Origin: Mytilus edulis
Taxonomy: Eukaryota > Mollusca > Bivalvia > Mytilida > Mytilidae
Length of the DNA stretch: 64,000 nt
NCBI RefSeq assembly: GCF_963676685.1
Contig: NC_092354.1
Span: 22,786,193-22,850,192 of the forward strand
Direction: 5' to 3'
Translations under genes and position numbers: made by a program
The notes under the pieces: model-generated
The model's input: only the letters and a program-made list of their open reading frames with translations
The model's database searches: none
Told to the model about the DNA's origin: nothing
Part shown: one piece after another, positions 23,242 to 35,179 of the stretch
How the letters are laid out: each line of letters starts with the position of its first letter
Position numbering within the stretch: position 1 is the first letter of the stretch

Positions 23242-23327
23242 CACGGTGTAGTACGTTGACGGTTGCTATTCGGAAAAAAAACGCGTCCACTGTTGCTATC
23301 CGAAACTTTTACGGTTGCTATCCGAAA
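23242..23327 (+). repeat. Left terminal inverted repeat (86 bp)
   Basis: Matches the complement of 33,130-33,214 except for one extra G before the A8 run, A versus G in TCCACTG/TCCGCTG, and one C/T near the inner edge. Contains three iterations of TTGCTATCCGAAA-like words, candidate protein-binding sites. Confidence 0.92.
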
Positions 23328-23343
23328 AAAACCACGAGTAAAC

Positions 23344-25693
23344 ATGGTAAGTGTTTGAATTTCATCAATATTATGTATTAAAAAAACTTTGATCTTGTAT
23401 GATATCGTCTTCACGGAATATAAGACATATTTGTCTAACGATTTCAGTTCAGTTTGATATTTTATATGAATTACTTTTCCAAATAATAAATAAAACAATC
23501 TAGATATTCAATTGGGAACGTAGGAGTGAACGAATTTATCGTCTAATTATTGCCATTATTGTCAAAAAACGGTAACATACTCATGATTTATACTTAGTTT
23601 AGTGCAAAAAACACATTTTCAACACATGAAATATACATTTTTCCTATTCAATTTACGTTTACACAAGTTTTTCGACAAAATGCTAGACTACGGTTACTAT
23701 TGGACAAAGGGTGCACCGGTTGCTGATTTCTATTTGACAACTATTACAACGAGCATTTAGTAAAACAAATGCTAAATAACCTGAGATCAAATGCAATATC
23801 TTAACGCATTTTCTTTTCTATAAATAGTATGTATGGGGCGCCTGAGCGTTACTATGTATCTATATTCCAGTACTCCTTTTAACATACTTTTATTATAGGT
23901 GTAATTTTTTTTAAATATTTCTGCAAAACATACATTGCTTAATTTCCTTCGTGTGTTTCCTGGTATCTAGTGAAATGAGTCAACCGGTTATGTATTACAA
24001 CGGAAAATAACCAATAGTTCATTCGAAGTGGCTACAGTTACGTTGAACAATAATTGCCGGAATGCAAGATCGGATTGGGACTTGATTAATTATGAACGTT
24101 ACACTAATATTTGAGTAAGCGTAGACTCAGATATTATTGTTACGTTCGTAATAAACCAGGTCACAAATCGATCTTTTATTCCGCCAATTAGTGTTCAATG
24201 TAACAGTATTTTTTAATTATAGTTAAGTTATCAAATGTAGCTTAGTTCATTTTGTATTGATATTACCGACTTTTGAATCCGGACAATATTTTTTTTCGAC
24301 AACGTTTATTTACTTTGCTGATATGAAATTCTTGTCCCGAGAGCACCGAGTGAAATTTAGATTTTTACTTCTTTAAGTTGTTGTTAATTGAATGGGTAGA
24401 ATAATACCGTCATATATCAGCCAAGAAGGTATCCTGTCGAAAGAAAACACTTGTACCGGATTCAAAAGTCGGTAATGTGAACATGAAATATTAAAGCTAT
24501 ATTTTGCAGTGCTAACATATATTCGAGTGACAAACGTGGAATATGTGAAGATACAATTTCTGATACTTTTTTTATTCGTTAAACTTGTTTTCGTTTTATA
24601 GAAAAGGTCTATAAAATAAAGGTTAAACAGTAAAATTCAGTCATAAAGGTAACATAAAATGATTTTTCCACAATTTCTACACGAAATCATTGTTTTTTTT
24701 CTTTCTTATATTCTCAAATTTCACCTTTTTATCATATTGTGAAATGCTTATAGTTTTATTTTCTGCATGTACTCAATATTCATATATAAATAATTTACAG
24801 GAGTTAAGTAAAGACATGTCCTACTTTGGCTTCAAGTTAATTACACACAGCCCTGAAAGTCATCATAATGAGTCTCAGACTATCTCAGGTCAGGTACTTG
24901 ATGACTCTTTCTCAGATCCAGTTCCTCTCGATGAAGAAACCATAATACCTGAAACTCAGCTCACTCTGGTTGAATCCATCACAAGTGATGAAGAAATCAT
25001 ACCTGAAACTCCACAACCGAGCCCATCAATCAAGACCCAACTGGCCCAAGACCTGCTTGGTACAGTTGAAGTAACAATAGACAACAACAACAATAACCCT
25101 GCCTCAAAATCATATGTATGTGATATTTGTGATAAACATTTGATAGGTGTACCAGTTTGAGGCGACATGTTGTGGGTCACACCGGTAATGGTCACGAGTG
25201 TCACATTTGTTCAAAGTAGTTTTACTCTAGGTATGATCTTACAAACCATGTCATGTCACATGGCAGTGAGAAAAAATTTGTCTGCACTGAATGTAACAAG
25301 ACTTACAAGACTAGAGGAGGCCTGAACTCTCACAAAAAAGAACACCAAGGAAACTTTAAATATTTTTGTGACCAGTGCGGCAAAGGGTTTACCTACAAGA
25401 ACAATTTTGAAGGGCATAAGGCCTCACACGAAAAAACAAAACCCTTTGGGTGTCCTGTGTGTGGCAATACATACAGATATAAATCTAGTCTAGCACGGCA
25501 TGTGTGTTCGGCTAAAAGAGTTGATAAATTGTCTTGCGACGAATGTGGCAAGAAATTCAAATCAAAACGATATTTAGCTGACCATACAGCTGCTCACGCA
25601 AACCCTGAAAGGTACCAATGTGCCGGTTGTGGCAAGACATACAAATACCGGCCATCTTTATACAAACACAAAAAAGTTACAGGGCACGCCTAA
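23344..25693 (+). pseudogene. C2H2 zinc-finger gene of the transposon (two lesions)
   Basis: Proposed exon 1 is an ATG at 23,344 followed at once by a GTAAGT donor, 17 bases inside the left TIR. It joins in phase to exon 2 at 24,801 (after TAATTTACAG), giving MELSKDMSYFGFKL. If exon 1 is wrong, ATG 24,815 is the start. An acidic, proline-containing N-terminal region (ETQLTLVESITSDEEIIPET) is followed by seven C2H2-like fingers. Finger 1 (CDICDK...) is broken by a one-base deletion near 25,135, and finger 2 (CHICSK) by TAG 25,217-25,219. Five intact fingers follow from 25,280 (CTECNK, CDQCGK, CPVCGN, CDECGK, CAGCGK). The third of these has an atypical H-x-C ending and the last a longer H-x5-H. 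Likely DNA-binding accessory protein or cargo; the role is inference. Confidence 0.75.
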
Positions 25694-25699
25694 TTGTAA

Positions 25700-26236
25700 T
25701 GTCTAACACATTTGTGTTGAATTTGAAGTATTTTCTTATAATAACATTAATCAAAAGAGATTCAGTATTACGATTTACTATGTTTTTTGTTTAGGTACAA
25801 GAGAATATGTGCTTTGTTTTTTTATGTGTTTATTGTTTTGTTTTATTTCATCTTACAAGGACAATTCATATTCGCCAAAAATTATGTATCAACCATTCGA
25901 TTCATAGACGGATTGGTGCAGATATGTGTTTCAATGCTTTTAATTAGACTGCAGGTTATTGTCATCAAATTCAAAATTGATGGCTTAATAGTATGAAGTT
26001 TTGGGTAAATAAAATTTGTCAATATTGTTATCAATGTATTTATTTAGTAACTTAGGACTATGTATACTAGTTTATATTTTAGTTTAGTTCAATCTCAAAT
26101 GAAAAAAATACCCCCCCCCCCCTTTCCCCCGCATTTTCACATTCTCATACAGTGATGTTCTTTCCCGCATCCGTCCCTTGTCTTCTCTCTTGATATTGAG
26201 TCCAAAACGTACTAGGTAATGTTCAAAGATGAATCT
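25700..26236. other. Convergent 3' region between the two transposon genes
   Basis: Contains the presumed 3' ends of both genes. AATAAA occurs near 26,007 on the plus strand after the zinc-finger gene. A C12 run lies at 26,110. The 69-codon frame at 25,787 is hydrophobic by AT bias and not supported. Confidence 0.4.
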
Positions 26237-29200
26237 TCAGTCCTGCAGTTCAATTCCAAGCCGAGTTGTTGGTAACACCTTTGATTCATCACACTTGTGA
26301 TGCTGTCGTATTGGAAGACAACCTCTTGAAACAGCATTTGGTTTCGAAACATCAGACCGCTTTGACTTTCTCTGTTTTTTGTTAAGCCGGGAGGGCGAAT
26401 CAAATGTGTGGTTTCTGCAAAATATATGTAAATATTACCAAGTAATTTAGAACATTGAACACATGTTGAATGTGTCTCATCATCAACTATTTCATATTTT
26501 GGAATATGAACCCAAACTTTATAAGAACCATTTTAAAGCAACTTTAAAGTAGTCATGTTTGATTCGACGACAACAAAGTCGATAGAGCTTTGTGACACTA
26601 GTAATTGGGCTATTTTATTTAACATATTAATCAAAATTGATACCGGTTGGTTATATTATTGTGTTACACACGCCCGTATTTAAACATGATACACGAATAC
26701 TATTTCAATCCATAAATGCCAGGTTTCCGAGATTTTTGGGAAATGTTCACAGGCATACGAAGGACCACAACCGCTGAGTGTTAAAATCGAGATGAGGTTG
26801 TTCTTTTTGCAATAGGTCATGGATCTGCACTGACATGCGGAGTGACAGACACAGTCACTTCTAAATATTCATTAGGGTTAAGAATGTATAAAAGTGGTGT
26901 TATTCTTCGTACTTTTTAAACATACCTTGGATATATTTGAGGAATCTGGTGATTACATTCTGTATATGTAGCTACGCATATTTCTGTTTTATCGGTCACT
27001 GGAAGAAGACTGTGTTGTGGATACACCGGCCTTCTTTATGTGTTTATATTAAATGCCCTGAAAAGTGCGGGAAAATAAAATAAATTTCAAAATATATAAA
27101 AGCTACTTTTATAAGTTAACTAAACAAGAGATGGACATATAAAAATCGATTGTTCAGAACATGTATATATGGATATTAAAGATTTTGAAATGTTAGGTGT
27201 TTCATCTATGTACTGTATGTAGTATTTAAAAATTTAGCATCTGATAGTTATTTTTTACAGATGTACATCATGAATTCAAGGCAGCCATATATGTACATAT
27301 TATATCTATTGAACACCTCGAAATTCCTGTTTTCATCTTGCAATTCGCTGACACGTCTTCAACAATGAGCAAATAAGGTACCAGGCTTATAATTTATATT
27401 ACGTCAGATGCGCGTTTCTTCTATAAAAGACTCATCAGTGACGCTCGAATCAAAATAATTGAAAGGCCAAATAAAGTAGAAAATTGAAGAACATTAATGA
27501 CAAATAGTGTTTTTCTAGCTAGTGTTTAATCTGACATTTAGTTTTCCACATTAACAAGGTGTCTGTTTAAATAAGGATATCTGATATATAAAGACAGGAC
27601 GAAGGTATTACGGTATAGTTATTTATGTAAACAAATATAGAAAACAAGTCACATTGTATACCTTTCAGATGGATCACATCGAAAATGCTGCATCTCTGTA
27701 ACATTTGCCATAAGTCGTGGAATACTAATGGCCTTTGGGCATCCTAATTTCGTTGGTTCTAACTCACTAAGTTCTCCGAAAAACGTCTCATTCACAAGTG
27801 ATGATAATGCTCTTTGGTTATACGATCCAGATTTGACTATATCGTACAACTGAATTGATGTATCTATGCGCTGCAAAAATCCTTCGTACATGATTTTTGG
27901 GAATCCTTTTACATACATTCCTGGTGGTGGAAAAATTCCAAAATCAACGTCTTTCAACAAAAATGCCTGGAGTTGAAGCTTCCGTTGAATACGATCTTCA
28001 GCAGAAAACCCGGCAGAATCTTCAGCTTCATACCAACGGCGTATCATATAACAGAAATTTGCTTCTGAAACGAAATCAAGTTTTCTCATTTGTTCCTCTA
28101 CTTCATTACTAAATGTACGTTTGGCAAATGCATTGTTTTGCTTATCGAGAAGGTCAACAACAATACCTTTGCTGATAATGTTATTATCACTATCAGCAAC
28201 AGCATGCCATGCATCTTTGCGTATGCCCCATACACCATCTTTACAAACTTTACAGCGAAGGTTAACAAGCAAATGGTGTGCATCTAGACATTTTGGCTCC
28301 ATTTTTTGTTTCTCTTCATCAAATTCTGGAAACGAAAACCAAATTGTTTTGCCAATATTATATATTTCTGTATCCAGTTTAAATGCAGATGCTTCCTTCC
28401 ATTCACAGTATCTCTTATCAATCATCATCGCTGCTACAGTGTTGTTTAAACGCTCTTTTGGTATCTTTTACAAACAGGTACGCACAACTTTTGAGGCAAT
28501 CAATTTTAGAGGCATGAGTTCCTTGACCATTTTTTCAAATATTTCGTCCTGCTTTGACCCAAACACTCTTCTGATAAATATGGCCTTTTCATCCCGACAG
28601 CAGGTTTGTTTTATTTTGATGCCTAACTTTAATTGTTGGGTTTTTGTCAACTGGATAACAACATTCAATTCGTCATGTTGCATTTTCCTTACTAGAGATG
28701 TGTCATCTAGTATTTTTATCAGGTCGCTGACTGTCCTTTTGCTCCATTTTCTACTCACGGATACTTTAGTATGGATCGTTAATGAATGGAAGATGGCTGC
28801 AACTGTCTCGGGTGGTACTGGTTTATCATTTTTCGTCTGATCGGCTACTTCATTCATATCATTGTCTTCATCATCATTATCTCCAACTGTGTTTTCGCTT
28901 GTGGTTTCTTCCTCAACATCAATCCTGTCCGGAAACATAGTGTGGTTATCTTCAACAATCAATGTTTCTAAAGCTTCGTCTGGGAGACATGAAACAGTGT
29001 CACTATCTAAATTCTGAACAACTGAACTTCTCTTTTTTTGTTTCAGTTTGTGCCTTAACGACAACGTAATTCTTTTGAGCATTGGTGATGAAACTTTTAG
29101 TCCTTCTTCTGTTTTCTCGGTAATAGAAAAAATTTGTTCAGCTGGTAAAATAGACTCAGAAAGTAATTTCTTCACTATCGCATCTCGTGTAAGTTTTGAT

Positions 29201-32200
29201 GCTTCTGAATAAACATCGCGTTGCAATTGCATTATTGTCAGAGGTTTATCATTTTTGTCTCGTGTAGATAATTTAGCCCATTGACCATCAAAACAGCTTG
29301 CAACTACATTAATTTTTTTCTCATGACACATTCGGAGTACGTCTTCATGCATTTCTCTCATTGGTTTTGTTCCTAGACTATAGCCCTTCATTGCATACGC
29401 AATTGGTATGGCGTAGGGAACATCTGGGTTGAATATTCGAACTGTGTCTGCTAAGATCCAAACTATAACTTCTGTGGCCTTTTTCCTACATATTTGATAA
29501 GCTTCATTGATACATGTATTAATGCTACTGAATATTGAATCCATTTCGTCGACGGTTAAATTGTTTCTTTCCTCTGTATTGCAGATTGGATAAACATAAG
29601 GCGATCCATCAACAAGATACGAGCAACCAATTCGTTCACCTTTACATGATGCAACTTCGCAAATGAATTCACAATTATTCTCTCTGAATATGTGCAAACG
29701 CTCTTTGATGACTTTTGATTCGGCAGATAATCTTGTTGGGCATTTCGGGGTTTCTTTCAAATATACATTTTGTGCTTCTTCTGTGATCAATTTCCATGTA
29801 TCAGTATCAAAATGCACTCTGAAGTGTCAAAACAGATGAAAATAAGAAATATTATATCACAGTCCAATAATTCCCCGCCGTTATTATTTTCCATGTTCAA
29901 TGTTCAATAAACCTTTTTATTGTCAAAACCCTAATTTGGAATTCAATTTTAATATAAGGAACCTTGTATTTGTACTAATCCGAAAGGACGAACAATTGAA
30001 TGGATGGACCGACAACCGACCGACAGGAGATACGGACGTATAGACCAGAAAATATAGTGCCCTAAAGTATCGTAGTTGGATATAAATAATGAATTTTGAA
30101 TAAAATATCATATACAATTCTAAAATGATGACATTTTGAACAAGGTAAACAATTCGAACATTTCACGACTTTGCAACGGTGGTCGTATACTGAGCAGGAA
30201 CTAAAAACCATTCCGAAAACATTAGTTCACTCTGTTTTTATAGAATACGTGTTGTCCGTTTGTTTTCTATGGTTTTTCTGTTAAATGAATCGCCTTTTTT
30301 TTCTTGTGTTTATTTTTTATTCCTTAGGTTTATTTGAATTAAAAAAATATGGATAACAGTTAAGTGTATAAAGTGTCAATCGCGTTGACCGTTCACTAAG
30401 ACAATTTTTATCCAAAATCTGCTTTTAATCACTCACCTAAACACAGTAGAGCTCTCATCTGTCCAACAAAGGTATATTAGTTCCTCAACATTCATGCTGG
30501 CCATTTCACTCAGAACCTGAGGTATGTATCTAAATCAAAAATACTAATATATAGATAAAGACTTACAAGGGCTTAAATCACTGAGCCACTGTAATTGTCA
30601 TGATATTAAAAACTGACAAAAACTGTTTAAAGCATTCCATAGATGTCATATTTGTCTAAGTAAAACAGCAACTATTGGTTAAACAAGCATTGTTGAGGAC
30701 CGTGAAACATATAATTTTTGTAAAGTTTCAAAAACATTCGCCTTTTGCATTACCAAGAATAAGTTTTCAGAAAATTTGACAAACCAGCTTGCATAAATGA
30801 CTCTGTCTGCAATGTTTTCCATCCATTTTAAATAAAGATCGAAAATTAATCCTTCCAAATAAATAATCTGCAATGATTTGTAAAAAATCGTACAGGACTT
30901 TCATTGAAGAAAAAGACCCCAATAGCTCAAACTGATAAAAAAAATATCAAGGTGATCGTTTCGAAAAAAAAACTCAAGCAAGTGTAAACTTAATTTAATA
31001 ACATTTTACCTTATGGGCATGTCGTAGTGCACGGGTGTCCTAAAATCTGACGGTGATGGGCATTTGAATTCACATGCTACAACAGGTGTTGGAATATCTA
31101 TTCCATCCATGTTCATTTTTCCCAAGCTCCCATCTGGTGAGACTAGAATGAGGGGAGTTCCATTAGAATTAATAACATGTGCACCTTCTTCAATGTATGC
31201 TAGATTTGGATAGTAGAGAGGCAATACTTTCGTAGTCAATGTTGCTATTGCATGTATTTCTGATACTGTGCCGTGTTCCATTCGTTTGGCAGTGTCTTCT
31301 GAAATTACTTCGGCTATTTCAATGTTTTTGACAACTTTATCAAAATGTCTTCGCTGTAGTTTTAATGAATCAAGACCTAAGCCTCCAAATATGGTACTTC
31401 CTGTTAGTTTAAGCTGTTTTCGAGCATCGAACCATTGTGGGGACCTTTGTTTTATGAATCTCAATTCATTCAGAAGACCTTCTGGTATATCTTCAACTTC
31501 CTTCAGTGAAAACATGTTTCGTTGTGAAAATATATCAATGGATTGATTCTCACTGAAAAGCTGCGATGTGCCATTTATCAATGATCCTAGGAGAAGGAGA
31601 GAACTATTGGAATCTAATAGTTTCTTTACAACGTTTCTTATTAGAAACATTTGGGCCTGTACACTGCTTATTGCATAAACATATTTAGATTTCTTCCAAT
31701 CTTTTCCACCTTCTTTCATGAACTTATTTAACGCCATTTGCTGTTTCAAAAATAACATTCTCAAATCCTTTATTCGCACAGAAACAACCTTAACAGCTCT
31801 TTCTAACTGCTCTATCTTATCTTCTGTTTTGCCGGGAACACGCTGGCATTCTACTTTTGCTAGCTCTATAATATTTAGATCATTTTGAAGGCGCTCTCTT
31901 AGTTGGGATAGTGTTTCCTTCTCTTCATGACCAAACAGATCCTGATCCCCCCCATTCATTAGTAAGTCCAGGAGCTAGTTTTTTGCCATCAAAGCTCAAT
32001 ACATACGATTTTGTTTCAGATTTTAACTCAAGAGCTTCATTTATAATACCCGGTTTCATTTCACTCGGTAAGCTGACTCCTACAGACTCGTAAGTAGCAA
32101 CGCGCTTATGAGATGGAACAGCAAAGTTAATGGAACTGTTTTCTGGACTATATTCCCCTCGTCTATTATTGCCGCCATATTCAGACTTCATTCCTGTCAT

Positions 32201-33112
32201 AAACCTCAGAGCCTTTCCATGGAAAAGTCTGTACATTACCTTCCAGAATTTTAAACAGTCTTCTGAATATTCCATGCTGGATGTATTATCTAGAGAATAC
32301 CATCTAACAACATCAAGAAAAAGGAGGAACGCTATATTTGTTAAAGGAAATTTACCATTGTGAATAACTTTTAAGAAGTTGCAGAAATCCCCTAAAACAT
32401 TTGCCGCTCTCAGCTTGCTTATGACTGTAGGTAATATTTCTGTAATTTCCTTATTTATTTTGTCGTCCGCGTGAGCATTATAGAGCTTCCTCCTAATTTT
32501 CCGCCTATTTCCTCTCGTTTTTAATGGGGCTTTTCTCAGTTCGATACTTTTAGGTCTTTCATTGGCATCTTTGCTTTGTAAAGGTGTAACAATAGCATTT
32601 TCAATTTTTGATTTCTTTTTTGGACGATTGAGCCACAGACATGCCTTTGACTTTCTCTTTTTTGCTGAAAATAACAATATAAAAACTACTAGTAACCGGT
32701 GCCTTTTTTTCAGTTTATAACCGGTGCCATATATAATGTGTTTGTATAGTAACCGTAACCCTAGCAAATCATGAAGAGTCCCGTATTATTGTCCCGTGAC
32801 AAATAAAAAAACACTCTTTCGCTTAATACTTTTGAAAGCTCTTAGCAAACCAATAAATGCCCCTTTTGAAATCTTTATTTCATTCAAAACAATTAGTTTT
32901 TCGTTAAAAATGAATAAATCAGTGCAAACGATAACGGGTATTTGGCATGTGTGATCTAATTTATTCATCTCGCTTTCAAAGACGAGACCTATTTTCCTTG
33001 TTAGGGGTAGACAGTATTCGTTGATAATATCTATAGTATTCCGTAAGACCAGTTTTATTATATATATACACAAATTACCTGCGCCTGTTGACGTTTCTTT
33101 GGGCTGCTCCAT
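26237..33112 (-). pseudogene. YqaJ nuclease-transposase fusion gene of the transposon (five exons, two lesions)
   Basis: Exons by splice site and phase: 33112-33079, 32664-31010, 30529-30437, 29818-27662, 26414-26237. They total 4,117 nt, or 1,371 codons plus stop after removing one G. The N-terminus is basic (AKKRKSKACLWLNRPKKKSK, a nuclear signal). A strand plus SFDGKKLAPGL near residue 236 looks like a first catalytic D. A coiled region follows. Then comes a YqaJ/lambda-exonuclease-like PD-(D/E)xK domain, about 420-610: QRSPQWFDARKQL, SPDG near 522, VACEFKCP near 545, YIPQVLSEMAS. After it, VPYAIPIAYAMKGYSL and NVVASCFDGQWAKL (D near 770) look like the strand-helix-strand with a second catalytic D. 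An acidic linker precedes LDAHHLLVNLR, reminiscent of the D..HL...RN block of P-element/THAP9 transposases. Lesions: seven G instead of six at 31,947-31,953 and TAA at 28,468-28,470. Confidence 0.82.
27375..27480 (+). repeat. Dispersed repeat family D nested in the transposon
   Basis: GGTACCAGGCTTATAATTTA through GATGCGCGTTTCTTC and ACTCATCAGTGACGCTCGAA matches 18,895-19,015. It lies in intron 4 of the minus-strand gene, between exons 4 and 5. Confidence 0.65.
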
Positions 33113-33129
33113 CCTAAATTGCCATTTTA

Positions 33130-33214
33130 TTTCGAATAGCAACCGTAAAAGTTTCGGATAGCAACAGCGGACGCGTTTTTTTTCGAATAGCAACCGTCAA
33201 CGTACTACACCGTG
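33130..33214 (-). repeat. Right terminal inverted repeat (85 bp)
   Basis: Read as complement it begins CACGGTGTAGTACGTTGACG and repeats the left TIR. The presumed ATG of the transposase gene lies 18 bases inside it, so the promoter is probably within the TIR. Confidence 0.92.
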
Positions 33215-33219
33215 AGTCA
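33215..33219. repeat. 5-bp target-site duplication, right copy
   Basis: AGTCA, identical to 23,237-23,241. Joining the flanks at the duplication restores TTTTCAGTCAGGTAAGATTG, an uninterrupted pre-insertion site. Confidence 0.85.
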
Positions 33220-33945
33220 GGTAAGATTGCAGTCGACTTATCCTTTTTTTGAAGTAAGTGTATTCCACATGCATTTTTGGATATCCGTCCATAAACATCA
33301 TATAGTTCTGGTGCCTTTCCATTAAACTGAAGTTAGATGTATAAGATTTCTTAATGGAATTAAAGTTGTCATCAGAGTTGGCATTAGTGTTGTAATTCAG
33401 AGAATTGTCAGTAAGAATAGGGCGATTGTTCTCAGAATGTTATTTCTTCCACCATTGCAATGAAGATATGTCCGTTGTGGCCCTTGTCAAAATAACGTTT
33501 GCATAATTGCAGATATCCATACACCTGAACATGACTTTAAAATAAAAAATTCTAAAACAACCCAAGAAAGTTTAAGTAGGCACACGATTTTAGGGTGAGT
33601 CAAGTGCAGGAAACCAACATATTTTTATGTCTGGCCTTAATTACCATATCACCAATATAGTAAGTGGTCCCTTTATAGACTGGATCACACCACAGAGTTA
33701 ATATTGTCTTGACAACTCCAAGCAAGACTGCATGCAACCAGTCAATAACAAATGTTCTAGGTAAATCCATATATTGCAGTACAATCAGAGCAGTGGCACC
33801 CTTAATTCAATGTATCTGGTTTTAGAAAATAAACAAAATATTCACTGCATTTTCATTTTCATGGTGACAGCCAAGATATGCCAATTAAACAGTGTCAAAA
33901 CAAACATATTAGCGTTCTGTTTCAAAAAAATTGTTATTGTTTATA
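33220..33945. other. No gene seen
   Basis: Right flank of the large transposon. AT-rich, no motif-bearing frame. Confidence 0.4.
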
Positions 33946-35179
33946 TCTTTTCCAACTATATGTACACATCAGAAAATCATCTTGATCAAATGACCGATTG
34001 AAGGTAACATCAAATAAAATTATCAAAAACGTTGTCAAAATTACAGTAAAATGTGACAAATTATCAATACACTGATGGCATGTTTGATGTATATTCTATA
34101 CAATTATCTATAAAATATGGATGATTTAAGGTTTCATCTAACACAATTATCCTTAAAGTGGTTAAATCAACTGAAAAATGTAAATTTTTTTAACAAACTG
34201 TGATTGGTTCATGTTGACATTTCATACAACTGTAAGTACATATAAGAACATTATCTTTATCAAATGACCCATTTATTGTAACAGCAAATAAAATTATCCA
34301 GAAAATTGTCAAAATCACATTAAAATGTGGAAAATTATCAATGCAATGATAACAGGTTTGGTGAACATTTTATACAAATATCAATAAAATATGGTTGATT
34401 TCTCAAATATCAAAATAGTTGTCCAAATTACAGTCAAATGTATAATAACACATATAAAGTTGTGGTTTGTTATTGTTTTATCTGATCCAACTGTAAGTAC
34501 ATATCCGAAAATTATATTTATTAAATGACCGATTCGAGGTAACATAAAAAAAAAATATCCAAAAAATCGTCAAAATCACATTAAAATGTGGAAAATTATC
34601 AATGCACTGATGGCAGGTTTGGTGAACATTCTAGACAAATATTTATAGAGGCTCTTTCATGTGCATTTAGCAACTAACGTTTATCATAATCTTTATTTAA
34701 ACTGAAATCAACAAAGCCATTTTTTTTTGTATCTCTAAGAAACCTAAGAAGGTAAAAAATATTGCCAAATCCCACAACTGACTATATGACGCTCGTTCAA
34801 AGCGATATTTGTCGGTTGAATGACTTAACAGTCCTAAAACTTGGCATTAATATCCTCATTTATAACAAGTGTAGTATTTAAAAAAAAAATATATACAGAT
34901 TGATTTAAGAATCCAGAAAACAACACAAATGCATGTGCTTTTGTAGTACCAGAACTTAAAGTACAAAAAAAGGTTTATTTTTGTACAGAAATTAGGCCAT
35001 TAGTTTTCCAGTTATGATGGTTTTACATTGTAATTTCGGGGCCTTTTTTATAGAAAATCCACAGCTTTAATACAGCGATGTTTGTTTAAAAATTTGAAAT
35101 ACAGATTAATCACTTAATATTTTATGATTTGCTAGTGTTATTTTTTACAAAAAATTCAAACCAACCTGTAAATTGCAAT

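Larger units (their letters stand above)
23242..33214. mobile_element. 10-kb DNA transposon with 85-bp TIRs and 5-bp duplication
   Basis: Both ends start CACGGTGTAGTACGTTGACG when read inward, and the terminal repeats agree over about 85 bases with one indel and two mismatches. AGTCA flanks both ends. Inside are a C2H2 zinc-finger gene (plus, starting next to the left end) and a five-exon nuclease/transposase-like gene (minus, starting next to the right end), converging near 25.7-26.2 kb. Each TIR holds three copies of a GGTTGCTATYCGAAA-like word, and looser copies lie further in (near 23,690 and 32,745). A family D repeat (27,375-27,480) is nested inside. CAC-initiated ends with a 5-bp duplication are known for the Transib/RAG group, but the proteins do not look like that group to me. 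The superfamily is unassigned. Confidence 0.88.

Noticed and set aside
23242-23327. An A-rich stretch exactly 23 bases after the CACGGTG heptamer, like a 23-spacer RSS nonamer
   Set aside because: Both ends have the same spacing, the match is mainly an A8 run shared by any A-rich sequence, and known RAG-like transposon ends do not require a nonamer. Treated as coincidence.
28121-28840. 239-codon plus-strand frame opposite the transposase gene
   Set aside because: It is the antisense shadow of exon 4, whose frame has clear motif blocks and fitting splice phases. The antisense product has no motif.
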